Shown here piece by piece: positions 1 through 9,242 of a stretch of 33,248 nt of DNA; position 1 is the stretch's first letter; each line of letters opens with the position of its first letter. The stretch is from Vulcanimicrobiota bacterium (GTDB taxonomy: Bacteria; Vulcanimicrobiota; Vulcanimicrobiia; Vulcanimicrobiales; Vulcanimicrobiaceae), in NCBI GenBank assembly GCA_030038215.1, contig JASHPI010000031.1:1-33248 (forward strand), written 5' to 3'. The notes beneath the pieces are model-generated. The model did not search any database. It was not told the DNA's origin and saw only the letters and a program-made list of their open reading frames with translations. Position numbers and translations under genes: made by a program.

Positions 1-2
1 AT

Positions 3-770
3 GATAGCATTTACGGCCTCTTTCAGCCCGACGGCGGCATCGTCGCGGCGATGCGCGCCACCGCGGCGCATCAACGGGCTGCCCGAGCCTTTGGCGCGAC
101 CTTGCTCGACAACACGCCGGTCACTGCCGTGCGCGCACACGGCGATGAGATTGACGTGGAAGCCGGCAGCGAGTCGTACCGCGCCGGGCGCCTCGTGATC
201 GCGGCCGGTCCTTGGAGCGGGCGCGCGCTCGCGCAGTTCGACCAGCGCCTGCCGCTCGAGGTGACGAAAGAACAGGTGATCTATTTCAAAGCCCGCGATC
301 TCGCGAGCTTTGCGTACGGGAGCTTCCCGATTTGGATCTGGATGGACGACCCGTCCTTTTACGGCTTCCCGGTCTTCGGCGAGCCGGGCGCGGTGAAGAT
401 CACGCAGGATGCCGGCGGCAAGCCGGTCGACGCGCAGACGCGCGGCTTTGAGGAGGACGTCGAGATCACCGGACGCGTTAGGGCGTTTCTCGAGCAGTAT
501 CTGCCCGGCGCCGTCGGTCCGACGCAGTTGGTAAAAACCTGCCTCTACACGCTACCACCTGACCGCGACTTCGTCATCGACACGCTGCCCGAGCATCCGA
601 ACGTCAGCATCGCGATCGGCGCCGGTCACGCCTTTAAGTTTGCATCGGTAATCGGGCGCATCCTCGGCGAACTCGCACTGGATTGTTGCACCGCTAGCGA
701 CATCGATGCGTTCAAGATCGATCGCCCGATCCTGCAAATGGAGTCGCCGCCAAAGACCTACATGGTCTAG
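3..770 (+). CDS. FAD-dependent oxidoreductase, sarcosine oxidase / N-methyltryptophan oxidase-like (5'-truncated by window edge)
   Basis: The reading frame is open from base 3 (DSIYGLFQPDGGIVAAMRATAAHQ...). DAO-family C-terminal pattern: LVIAAGPWSG, FYGFPVFGEPGAVKITQD, CLYTLPPDRDFVIDTLPEHPNVSIAIGAGHAFKFA. Confidence 0.85.
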   Translation, partial: DSIYGLFQPDGGIVAAMRATAAHQRAARAFGATLLDNTPVTAVRAHGDEIDVEAGSESYRAGRLVIAAGPWSGRALAQFDQRLPLEVTKEQVIYFKARDLASFAYGSFPIWIWMDDPSFYGFPVFGEPGAVKITQDAGGKPVDAQTRGFEEDVEITGRVRAFLEQYLPGAVGPTQLVKTCLYTLPPDRDFVIDTLPEHPNVSIAIGAGHAFKFASVIGRILGELALDCCTASDIDAFKIDRPILQMESPPKTYMV

Positions 771-896
771 GTTCCTCGGCTCGACGGCGGTGGGCGGCCC
801 CGCGGAACAACGGGAACCCCAGGAAGAGCCGCCCGCCGCGTGTCTTATGTTAGTCGGCCGGCGTCAGCGAATCGTCGGACGCGTAAACGCAAGCGC

Positions 897-1907
897 CTAC
901 GGACCCAGGGCCGCGCCGATGGGAAGAACGAGGTAATCCCCCGTCACGACCTGCGCGGGGCTTTGCTGTCCCTTGACCGCATCGAGCACGAAGACCGAGG
1001 CCGGCCCATGGAGGGTCGTGCCGCTGGTGGAGTAGAGCACGGAGCCCGATAGCGCAAGGCCCGCCGGCCCGATCAGCGGCGGGCTCGGTGACGTGATCGT
1101 GCGCTGCGGCTTGCTCTTGCCGTTCGCGGTGGCCGAGTAGACGAGGATGTTATTGTCGTTGGAGTTGGCGACGTAGAGTTCACCGGTTTTGTCGTTTATC
1201 GCCATGCCGGTCGGCGTGTTCTGCTGACCCGTGCCGACGATGGCGCGGACCAGCGTCGGATTCGTGACGGGGGTCGAGAACTCGCTGATTTCGTTGGTGT
1301 CGGAGACGTAAAGGTTGCCCTGGCTATCGAGGGTAACGCCGTTGATGTCGGCGTGATGGTCGGGCAGTCCGATTCGCTGAAGCGTGGGCGCGCTGCCGTA
1401 CGCTCCCGGCGCGTACACCGCAACGTATCCATCGGTAAAGCCGCCGACGTACTCGTATCCGTTCTTGTCGACCGCAACGCAGCTCGGAACGAACGGCGCG
1501 ATCAGCTCGCGAAGCGGCTGAGCGTAACCCTTCGCGTCCTTGGCGTAGACGTAGAGGGACTCACTGTCTTCGTCGGTGACGAAGAGGCGACCACTCGTCG
1601 GTCCGATCGCGATGGCTGCCGGATTATAGCCGAGCACGAGCGATGAGCCGGCCGGCGTGACCAGGGTGCCGTTTGCGTTACGCGTGAAGCGGAAGATCGA
1701 CTTTGCGTACGAATCGCTGATGTAGAGCGCGGTCGTCGTGCCGCTCTTAGCCTTCAGCGGCTGTCGAATCGTGGAAACCGGCTGCGTGCCCTGCGGCATC
1801 GCAGCCGTACCGTTGGGAACGGTGTTCCCGCCGCTACAATTCGGCAGCAAAATTCCCGCAGCTGCGAGAGCAACCAACGTGCGAGCGGGCAACGGTGATT
1901 GGAACAT
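897..1907 (-). CDS. Secreted/lipoprotein NHL-like beta-propeller protein
   Basis: Start set at MFQSPLPARTL (cat at 1905-1907) because GGAGG lies just upstream on the minus strand. Repeated propeller-like strands: LYISDSYAKSIFRF, RLFVTDEDSESLYVY, NLYVSDTNEISEF, ELYVANSNDNNILVY. Confidence 0.75.
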   Translation of the reverse strand: MFQSPLPARTLVALAAAGILLPNCSGGNTVPNGTAAMPQGTQPVSTIRQPLKAKSGTTTALYISDSYAKSIFRFTRNANGTLVTPAGSSLVLGYNPAAIAIGPTSGRLFVTDEDSESLYVYAKDAKGYAQPLRELIAPFVPSCVAVDKNGYEYVGGFTDGYVAVYAPGAYGSAPTLQRIGLPDHHADINGVTLDSQGNLYVSDTNEISEFSTPVTNPTLVRAIVGTGQQNTPTGMAINDKTGELYVANSNDNNILVYSATANGKSKPQRTITSPSPPLIGPAGLALSGSVLYSTSGTTLHGPASVFVLDAVKGQQSPAQVVTGDYLVLPIGAALGP

Positions 1908-2040
1908 ATACGCCTCCAAAAAAACGAGCGAGTTTCGCAAGCGACGACCGCACTGGTCGTACCCGGAGCTTACGAACTTGTAACGCAACCCCTTGGGGGC
2001 CGGTGCTCGGTTAGTTCCTCGCCGGTAATGCGAGCGCGCG

Positions 2041-3030
2041 CTATATGTGCGGTGCCTGGCTTACGGTCGCTCCAACGACTTGGCTCACGCCGGTAATGGT
2101 CTTTGTCGAATTGCCGCCGGCCGGATACTTAAAGTACATGATGTTGGGAGCGCAGTCGTTTGGCGCGATCACTCGCTTGCCCTGAAGCCAGAACCTAATG
2201 ACGTCGCAGGAGTTGCTCAAGTTCGTTTCAGCGACTTTAGTGCCGGTGCTCCCGCTCATCGAGAACTCGTAGATCGTCGAAGCGCAGTTGAGGCAAACCT
2301 GATCGCCGACGGCAAGGTATTTGCCGTCCCACTGCACGCCGCCCGGGATCGCGATCTGCTGGTTCAGCGTGACGGCGACTAGCGCCGTTGCTCCTTTCGG
2401 AAGCTCGGCGATCTCGAATTGGTTGCCGTTCATGTTCGAGCCGTCGACGAAGAGATTCCCCGAACCGTCGAAGCCGCACGAGTAATACATAAACAATGCA
2501 GAGCTCGCGATGTAGAGTTTGGGCTTGCCTTTGGCGCGCTTGTAGATTGCGACGCTGCCCGAGCCCGAACCAAGAGGCAGAAGGTTCGCGACGGCGAGGT
2601 CACCGGTGACCGGATCGATCGAACAGTCGCTAGGAGTGTAGCCTGGATCGCTGAGCGTTGCGATCGGTTTCGTGCCGGCATGGGAGTATTCGAAGATCTG
2701 ACTCGAGGCCGCGCTGGTAATGAAGACGTTCCCCTTGGCGTCAACGCACTCGCCGTGCGGAGCATTGAACCCGGTTAGCTTCCCCTTCGGCTTGCCGCGC
2801 GGATAGGAGAAGACATCAACGTCGCCGGTCGTGAGGTTGGAAACGTATAGGAGATCCGACTGCTTGGCGTCGGGAGACATCCAGGATGCGCGATGGGCGA
2901 CCACGGCGGGCGCCGCATTCAGCCCGGAAACGCCTTGTCCGAGGGACGACTCCGAGCCGCCGCAACCGATCAGCGCCACCGTAATCGCTCCGATTCCTAA
3001 CGTGTGCCGCAGGTGATTTGCGATGTGCAT
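2041..3030 (-). CDS. Beta-propeller (NHL/YVTN-like) lipoprotein
   Basis: Signal peptide with lipobox LIGC. Repeats LLYVSNLTTGDVDVFSYPRGKPKG, NVFITSAASSQIFEYSHAG. The ATG directly follows the TAG of the upstream permease gene. Confidence 0.75.
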   Translation of the reverse strand: MHIANHLRHTLGIGAITVALIGCGGSESSLGQGVSGLNAAPAVVAHRASWMSPDAKQSDLLYVSNLTTGDVDVFSYPRGKPKGKLTGFNAPHGECVDAKGNVFITSAASSQIFEYSHAGTKPIATLSDPGYTPSDCSIDPVTGDLAVANLLPLGSGSGSVAIYKRAKGKPKLYIASSALFMYYSCGFDGSGNLFVDGSNMNGNQFEIAELPKGATALVAVTLNQQIAIPGGVQWDGKYLAVGDQVCLNCASTIYEFSMSGSTGTKVAETNLSNSCDVIRFWLQGKRVIAPNDCAPNIMYFKYPAGGNSTKTITGVSQVVGATVSQAPHI

Positions 3031-4452
3031 CTACGTTGAGTTTGCGCCCAGCGAGTGCTCGGCCTTCCGGCGGCCAAGCAGATAAACTATTATGCCGCTC
3101 ACGAGCATCAACACCGTCAAGCCGACGACTTTCACCACCGCGAGCACCTTGTTGGGATCGTTATCGGCCGGAAAGCCGGCAAGCAGAATGGCGATGACCG
3201 TTGTCGCGAGACCGATCGAACCTGCAATTAGCACGGTCCACCGGCCGCCCGGAATGCGAACCATTTCCCGCGTTGCGGGCACCGCGTGCAGTTTAAGCGC
3301 CGCCGCAAATAAAAAGAGGAAAGGAACCATCGTGATCACGACCGTCGAACTCACCAGCACGTCGTAGGCTCCCCTGACGCTGGTTCCGCCCTGGCCGAGA
3401 AAGATGAAGAGCGCTGCGAATCCGGCTTGCGTGAGCAACGCGACAACCGGCGAGCCCCAGCGCGGGTGGGTCCGCCCGAAGACCGGCGGGAGAAAGCGGT
3501 CGATTCCGGCGACGAACGGAATCCGCGCTACGGCGCCGAGCCACGCGCCGGCGCTGCCGACGCAGCTTACCGTCACGAGCACGGCCGCGACCGGCGTAAG
3601 CGCGCTCCAGCGCAGGCGGTCCGCCACCTGTCCGATCGCCTGCATCACCCCCGACGATGGGTTCACGTCACCGGGGACGAGGGCCGCGAGCACGCTCACC
3701 GTCCCGATGATATAGATCACCGCGATCGCGGGCGCAGCCAGCCCGAGACCAAGTGGGATCGTCCGGCGCGGATTGCGCACCTCGCCGCCCATGAACGACA
3801 TCGCTTCGGGTCCGGTCCACGCGAATGCGATCACGGACCAAAAGATGATGTCCTTGATCTGCAGCCCGGGACGCATCGTCGCGGCGCTGATGGTGCTGGC
3901 CGGACCGAACTTCCACCACGCAAGACCGCCGAGCAAGACCAGCAGCAGCGTGACCGTCCAGCGGCAGACGGCTCCCGCGTTATTCAGCCACTTGCCGATC
4001 TGCATGCCATAGACGTTGACGATCGTCGCCAACGCCAAGCCGCCTAAAGCGAAGGCAATGAAATAGAGCGGCGAACCGGAGAGCGCGCCGCCGCCGCTCC
4101 CGCCAACGAATAAGGCGTTTCCGGCGGCGAAGTAGAGCAGCGCGGGAAAATACGGCAGATTGCTCGCCCAATACGTCCATCCGGTGATGAAGCCCGCGAA
4201 CGGCCCGAAGGCGCGTTTGCTCCAGACGTAGAGGCCGCCTTCCTCGGGGTAATGCGACGATAAGAAAACAACCGCGATCGCGAGCGGAACGAACATCGCA
4301 AAGCACCCGATCAGCCAGACCGGTATCGAACTCGGTCCGGCCGCCGCCGCGGTTGCGACCCACTGCAGATTCGATCCCGCCACGACAAAGAACAGGATCA
4401 CGTCGAGAAGGCCGAGCGTACGGCGAAGGTGCACCGCCTGCGGATCCGTCAT
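3031..4452 (-). CDS. APC-family amino acid permease
   Basis: Multi-TM protein starting MTDPQAVHLRRTLGLLDVILFFVVAGSNLQW; motifs YPEEGGLYVWSKRAFGPFAGFITGWTYW and AFAWTGPEAMSFMGGEVRNPRRTIP. ATGA overlap with the upstream CHAD ORF. Confidence 0.88.
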   Translation of the reverse strand: MTDPQAVHLRRTLGLLDVILFFVVAGSNLQWVATAAAAGPSSIPVWLIGCFAMFVPLAIAVVFLSSHYPEEGGLYVWSKRAFGPFAGFITGWTYWASNLPYFPALLYFAAGNALFVGGSGGGALSGSPLYFIAFALGGLALATIVNVYGMQIGKWLNNAGAVCRWTVTLLLVLLGGLAWWKFGPASTISAATMRPGLQIKDIIFWSVIAFAWTGPEAMSFMGGEVRNPRRTIPLGLGLAAPAIAVIYIIGTVSVLAALVPGDVNPSSGVMQAIGQVADRLRWSALTPVAAVLVTVSCVGSAGAWLGAVARIPFVAGIDRFLPPVFGRTHPRWGSPVVALLTQAGFAALFIFLGQGGTSVRGAYDVLVSSTVVITMVPFLFLFAAALKLHAVPATREMVRIPGGRWTVLIAGSIGLATTVIAILLAGFPADNDPNKVLAVVKVVGLTVLMLVSGIIVYLLGRRKAEHSLGANST

Positions 4453-4844
4453 GTTCGCTCGAATATCGCGCGCACGATGTTCCACTCTGCGGCCGCGCGA
4501 TCGATGAACGTTCGCCGCTCTTGCTGAAGGCGGCGTTGCGTCTGACCCATCGTCGGCGGAAGAATTGCCAGCAAGACGTCGCGGTCGTGCACCTCTCCAA
4601 GCGCGTCCTGTACGAGCGCCAGATGCTCCGCCGCCGATTCGAGCGAAGGCTCGAGCGGCTCGAAGCGCTCCAGGGCATAGCGTAGCCGTTTGCAAGCGAT
4701 GCGAAAGTCATGAAGTCCGCGCTTGTCGCGCCGCTCGAGCCCGGCTGCCAGGGCTGTGACCTCGCGCAGCCGGCCATGGACTACGCGCTCGATGACGTCC
4801 GCAACGTCTCGGACTCCCGATAGCTCGATATGCTCGGGCTTCAC
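4449..4844 (-). CDS. CHAD-domain half protein (C-terminal-half type)
   Basis: GTG start. KRGLHDFRIACKRLRYALERFEPL matches the CHAD LHDxRxxxKRLRYxLE signature; only 131 aa. Confidence 0.8.
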   Translation of the reverse strand: MKPEHIELSGVRDVADVIERVVHGRLREVTALAAGLERRDKRGLHDFRIACKRLRYALERFEPLEPSLESAAEHLALVQDALGEVHDRDVLLAILPPTMGQTQRRLQQERRTFIDRAAAEWNIVRAIFERT

Positions 4845-4864
4845 GTTGCTGACGCTCCGCTAAC

Positions 4865-5287
4865 CTACGACTCGAAACACGCTCGGCGCAGATGTTTGCG
4901 CGCGTTTTGGGTCGCGCGCCGCTCCCGTTGGGCAAGCTCGTCGAGCAGCGGTTGCGCGGTCTCGCGTTCGCTCTCATCGAGCCGGCTCTCCAGAAGTTGC
5001 AGCAGCACGGTTGCGTCGCGCGCGGCGTCGGTGGCTGCGGCAGCGCGCTTCACGCGCCGGGTCAGCCGGGGCAACGGCATCAAGTCGCTCGCGTCTTCGA
5101 GGAGCGAGCGCAGACGCCGTCCGGTCGTTCTTACGTCGTGCAATCCCTCTTCGGTCGGCTTACGCACGAATCGCCGGCGCGCGCGTTCCAAACCACGCTG
5201 CTCGGCTCGTATCGTTTTCGTGAGCCACTTCACCGCCGGAGATCGCAGCGTGCGCTCGTTCTTCGAGGCAGCAGCGTTCATTGCCAT
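4865..5287 (-). CDS. CHAD-domain half protein (N-terminal-half type)
   Basis: EEGLHDVRTTGRRLRSLLEDASDLMPL matches the CHAD HDxRxxxRRLR signature. Start chosen at MAMNAAASK; the longest ORF runs to 5398. Confidence 0.75.
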   Translation of the reverse strand: MAMNAAASKNERTLRSPAVKWLTKTIRAEQRGLERARRRFVRKPTEEGLHDVRTTGRRLRSLLEDASDLMPLPRLTRRVKRAAAATDAARDATVLLQLLESRLDESERETAQPLLDELAQRERRATQNARKHLRRACFES

Positions 5288-5339
5288 CGATCTTCGACGA
5301 GGGTCTTTGCACTGCCCTTCGCGAATCCGATGCGCAAAC

Positions 5340-5861
5340 GTGAGATCGAGCCGTCTACCCACCCTGCTCGTGTTGCTGGTGATCGTTGCCGCCGGCACCT
5401 GGTACTACCTCTCTCACCGCGGCGCGGGCGCAGGCGCAACCCTGCCGGTCTACTTCACGAAGCTCGATGGGAAGACACTCGGTGATCTGAGCGTCTCGTT
5501 GCGTCCGCCGCAGCCGGGCGAGAGCGCCGCCGAACACTTGCACAACACCGTATTGTATGCGGCGGTGCAAGCGGTCGCGGGCCCGCCCGACGACGTGCAG
5601 GCCGTGCGCTTTCCGTCGGGCACGCGCGTGTTGGGTGTCAGCGTCGATGGTTCGACGGCGACGGTCGATCTCTCTAAGGAAATAGAGCGTCAGGCCGGCG
5701 GCTCGTTCGGCGAAAACGGCGAGTTCAAGGGATTGGTCTACACGGTGACCGGCGTTCCCGGCATCAGCGCCGTTCAGGTGACGATCGAAGGCGAGAAGCT
5801 GCAGACGCTTCCAGGGGGACATCTTGAACTGGACCAACCGCTTCACCGCTCCGATTGGTAG
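5340..5861 (+). CDS. GerMN-domain envelope protein with N-terminal TM/signal anchor
   Basis: GTG start, VRSSRLPTLLVLLVIVAAGTWYYLSHRG, then PVYFTKLDGKTL...TVLYAAVQAVAGPP...FPSGTRVLGVSVDGSTATVDLSKEI...GLVYTVTGVPGISAVQVTIEGEK, the GerMN pattern. Confidence 0.85.
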   Translation: MRSSRLPTLLVLLVIVAAGTWYYLSHRGAGAGATLPVYFTKLDGKTLGDLSVSLRPPQPGESAAEHLHNTVLYAAVQAVAGPPDDVQAVRFPSGTRVLGVSVDGSTATVDLSKEIERQAGGSFGENGEFKGLVYTVTGVPGISAVQVTIEGEKLQTLPGGHLELDQPLHRSDW

Positions 5862-7785
5862 CAAATTCGCCGCGGCCGCGTTCCTGCTGGTCGCGGCGCT
5901 CGCGATTCCCGCGGTAGCCAACACCTCGCTGACTGCGATCTATCAGCAGCAGAGCATCCGCTTCACCCATCTCGAGTCATATGGGAACGACACCGCCATC
6001 GGCGTCGATGATCCCGGTTTCGCAACGCTCCTGCGCGAGTCCGGCGCGGTCCTGACGTGGAAGCCCGGCGAGCGTTACGTTTTGATAACGACCGACGTGC
6101 CGGTGGTCGTGAGTTTTTCAATCGGCGATCGTCGCTACGACGTCGGTCCCATTAGTCTGCAAGCAAGCTTTGCGCCTTACCAGCGTGGTAACGAAGCCTA
6201 TCTTCCATTTAACGAAGTGCTGCACGCGCTCGACCTCGCGCTGCGTCAAGATGGTGCAGTCGCCGTGGTGCAACCTCAGCTGGCATCGCTCGACGTGCGC
6301 AACGAGGGCGATCGCGTGACGCTTCTGGCGCACGGCGGCGCGCCAATTCATCCGCGCATCGTGCAACAGAGCGGCGCGGCGGTTACCTACGAATTCGACG
6401 GTGTCGGTACGACCCTGACGGGAACGCGTCCAATCGGCGCCGGGGGTGTACGCAGCGTGACGATCGCGCAGTCGGGTACGGCGCGGGATCCCAAAGCGCT
6501 GGTGACGGTGCAGCTCATGCCCGGCGCGGCGCCGGCGGCGCCGCAGCAAACCGACGATCGCGACGTTCTGCTCGGCTTTACCGGCTCCGGCGCCCCAGCC
6601 GCACCGATCGTCGCTGAACAGTCGCCCACGCCGATGCCGCCGGCGCAGGGGCCGCCGGTTTCCTCGACGGCGCCGTCAGTTGCAGCCGCGCCCGCGGGGA
6701 ACCCAAGCGCAGCCACGACGGTGACCGGCGTGACGGTGCAGCGTGTCGCAGGCGGCGTTTCTGTCACGATTGCAATCGCCGGAAACGCCACCTTTGAATG
6801 GCACCGGCTGCGCGAGCCCGACAATCGCTTCTGGGTCGACATCCAGGGCGCGCAGCTGCAGGGACCGCCGATCGAGCAGAACGAGCCGAGTCCGCTCCTC
6901 TCGATGCGCGTTCGCCAAGACGATCCTACGACGGTTCGGGTGGCGCTCTCGCTGAGCGGCCCGAAATCGATCGAGGTATCGCCTTCAAACAACGCGCTCG
7001 ACGTTGAGGTCGGCGACAACGATGTGGCGGACGTGCCGCGCTCGGGAAGCGGCAGCGTCGGTTCGGTCGTCGCGGTAAGCGAGCCCAACGCGGCGTTCGT
7101 CACGCCCGCGCCCTCAGACGAGTATGCAGAGCCCCAAAACTCGCAGGATACGACCTGGAAGTTTGGGCCCCGCGATCAGAACGCTCCCCAGTACGTTCCG
7201 ACCAACCCGCGCCTGATCGTGATCGACCCGGGCCACGGCGGCAGCGACCGGGGAACGATCCACGGCGGGGTCGAGGAAGCCGTGCTCACGCTCGACATGG
7301 CCAGGCGGTTACGCGACATTTTGATATCGCGCGGCTGGCAGGTGAAGATGACGCGTGATGCCGATGTGGACGTCTACGCGCCCAATGCCGACGCGCATCA
7401 AGAGCTGCAAGCCCGGGCGGACGTTGCCAATAACGCCGGGGCGCGCCTCTTCTTAAGCATTCATGTCAATGCGTACATCAACGCCGGCCCTTACGGGACG
7501 ACCTGTTACATTTCCAAGGCGGAGGACGTCGCGTTCGCGCGCATCCTCGAAACGCATCTGGCCGCCGACGGAACCAAAGACGACGGCGTCATCAAGAGCC
7601 ACCTGTACGTGACGCTCCACACCCGAATGCCGGCCGCGCTGGTTGAGACGGCCTTCCTCTCTAATCCGAGCGACTACGCGCTGCTGACGTCGGCCGCCTG
7701 GCGGCAAAAAGTCGCTCAAGAGATGGCGGATGCGATCGGGCAATACACGCAGGAGTATCCCGTTCCGAACCAACCCGCTCAGTGA
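5824..7785 (+). CDS. N-acetylmuramoyl-L-alanine amidase with copper-amine-oxidase-like/AMIN N-terminal region and Amidase_3 catalytic domain
   Basis: TTG start after a G-rich SD. C-terminus LIVIDPGHGGSDRGTIHGGVEEAVLTLDMARRLRDIL...MTRDADVDVYAP...LFLSIHVNAY...ALVETAFLSNPSDYALL. Confidence 0.93.
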   Translation: MNWTNRFTAPIGSKFAAAAFLLVAALAIPAVANTSLTAIYQQQSIRFTHLESYGNDTAIGVDDPGFATLLRESGAVLTWKPGERYVLITTDVPVVVSFSIGDRRYDVGPISLQASFAPYQRGNEAYLPFNEVLHALDLALRQDGAVAVVQPQLASLDVRNEGDRVTLLAHGGAPIHPRIVQQSGAAVTYEFDGVGTTLTGTRPIGAGGVRSVTIAQSGTARDPKALVTVQLMPGAAPAAPQQTDDRDVLLGFTGSGAPAAPIVAEQSPTPMPPAQGPPVSSTAPSVAAAPAGNPSAATTVTGVTVQRVAGGVSVTIAIAGNATFEWHRLREPDNRFWVDIQGAQLQGPPIEQNEPSPLLSMRVRQDDPTTVRVALSLSGPKSIEVSPSNNALDVEVGDNDVADVPRSGSGSVGSVVAVSEPNAAFVTPAPSDEYAEPQNSQDTTWKFGPRDQNAPQYVPTNPRLIVIDPGHGGSDRGTIHGGVEEAVLTLDMARRLRDILISRGWQVKMTRDADVDVYAPNADAHQELQARADVANNAGARLFLSIHVNAYINAGPYGTTCYISKAEDVAFARILETHLAADGTKDDGVIKSHLYVTLHTRMPAALVETAFLSNPSDYALLTSAAWRQKVAQEMADAIGQYTQEYPVPNQPAQ

Positions 7786-7792
7786 TTCGGGC

Positions 7793-8536
7793 GTGATTGG
7801 GCTGTTCGATTCGGGTCTGGGCGGCCTCACGGTTCTGCGGCGGGTGCGCGAGCGTCTGCCACTCGTGGACGTCCTCTTCTTCGCCGATCAAGCCCACGTG
7901 CCGTATGGAGATCGTACGCACGAGGAGTTGCTGAGGCTCCTGCGTGCCAACCTCGCGCGCCTCGACGAGCGTGGCGTTGAGGTGATCGTCATGGCCTGCA
8001 ACACCTCGTGTGCGATTGCCGAGCGGTACGGCTGGCCGTACTCGCGCGCACCGGTGATCGACTTGATCGAGTCGGCGGCGCTGGCCGTCGAGCGCGCCGG
8101 TTTTCGACGGATCGGGGTGGTGGCGACGGCCGCAACCGTCGGCGCAGGATCGTACGGTCGCACGCTGCGCAAACGCATCGCGGGAATCGACGTCGTCGAA
8201 GTACCGGCACCGGCGTTGGTACCGCTGGTCGAGGCGGGAATGGTGACTGGCGCACAAACCCGCGCTGCCGTTGCCGAAGTTTGCTCGCACTTGCCGCTCG
8301 ATCTCGAGGCGCTCGTCTATGGCTGCACGCACTATCCGCTGCTCGAGGAGCACTTTCACGCCGCGCTCGGCGGCGTGGCTTTGATCGATCCGGCCGTCGT
8401 GCAAGCGCAGCGCGCGGCGGATACGCTTGGCGATCGGACCGGCGGAGACGCGACGACGACGTATCTTACGAGCGGCGACGAAGGCGCGTTCCACGACGCG
8501 GTCGCCCGCTTGATGGCGCTAGCGCCCGGCCTGTGA
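7793..8536 (+). CDS. murI: Glutamate racemase
   Basis: GTG start; VIGLFDSGLGGLTVLRRVRERLP, FFADQAHVPYGDRT, VIVMACNTSCA, LVYGCTHYPLLEEHF. Confidence 0.95.
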   Translation: MIGLFDSGLGGLTVLRRVRERLPLVDVLFFADQAHVPYGDRTHEELLRLLRANLARLDERGVEVIVMACNTSCAIAERYGWPYSRAPVIDLIESAALAVERAGFRRIGVVATAATVGAGSYGRTLRKRIAGIDVVEVPAPALVPLVEAGMVTGAQTRAAVAEVCSHLPLDLEALVYGCTHYPLLEEHFHAALGGVALIDPAVVQAQRAADTLGDRTGGDATTTYLTSGDEGAFHDAVARLMALAPGL

Positions 8537-9187
8537 AAGCAAACCGATGTGGAAGACGCTGAAGAAGAAGGCAGTCGAGCAGACTGCGAGCGCCGCGCCG
8601 GCTACGACCTGCAAGACGGTGTGCGAGCCCAAGTAGACCCGCGCCCAGCAAACCATCGGGATCAGGACGAGAAATGGAAGCGGCTGCCGGCCGTAGAGCA
8701 GCGTCAGCGCGGTAAGCGGCGCGGTGATGCCGAGCGCGTGCGTGCTGATCTTCCAGTAGCGCGTGATGTACTGCACGACCAGCGTTGAGACGACGTATCC
8801 GAGCATCGCCGCGATCATCAAGCGCGGCGCGTGCGTCAGCCAGAGCACGAGAGCGCCCAAGACGTAGAAGACGACAAAGGCGCTGAAGACCATCTCGCGC
8901 TCGTGCCGCACCGACATATCTAAATCAGAGACGCGATCGGTGGCGTAGAGCCAGAAGACGTAGAGCATGGGGCCGATCGAGGTAAAGAAGGTCGAGAGAA
9001 AGAGCAGCCGCCAGAAGTCGAGCGTGCCCTTGGCGCTGATGTCGGCTAGAATGACGAACAGAGCAAGCGCCGTTAGGAATGGATTGAAAATCGTTGACAG
9101 AATCCGTGCCAGGTCGCGCCAGACCCGGCGCTTGGGCAGCACGACGACCGGTGCGCTCGGCTGGACCGATCGATCGGATTCCGGCAC
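8519..9187 (-). CDS. PAP2-superfamily-like integral membrane protein
   Basis: About 6 TM segments; RYWKISTHALGITAPLTAL and CWARVYLGSHTVLQVVAGAALA resemble PAP2 motifs 2 and 3. Start uncertain (GTG at 9187 chosen). Confidence 0.6.
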   Translation of the reverse strand: MPESDRSVQPSAPVVVLPKRRVWRDLARILSTIFNPFLTALALFVILADISAKGTLDFWRLLFLSTFFTSIGPMLYVFWLYATDRVSDLDMSVRHEREMVFSAFVVFYVLGALVLWLTHAPRLMIAAMLGYVVSTLVVQYITRYWKISTHALGITAPLTALTLLYGRQPLPFLVLIPMVCWARVYLGSHTVLQVVAGAALAVCSTAFFFSVFHIGLLSQAGR

Positions 9188-9242
9188 GCCGTCCCCTTCG
9201 CAGCAGGCGGCCTGGAGCCTGCGGTCGTAAGAAGATGCCGCT

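Noticed and set aside
4830-5339. Upstream part of the 343-aa plus ORF (4830-5861)
   Set aside because: Low-complexity Ser/Arg-rich shadow of the CHAD gene; the GerMN protein begins at the GTG at 5340.
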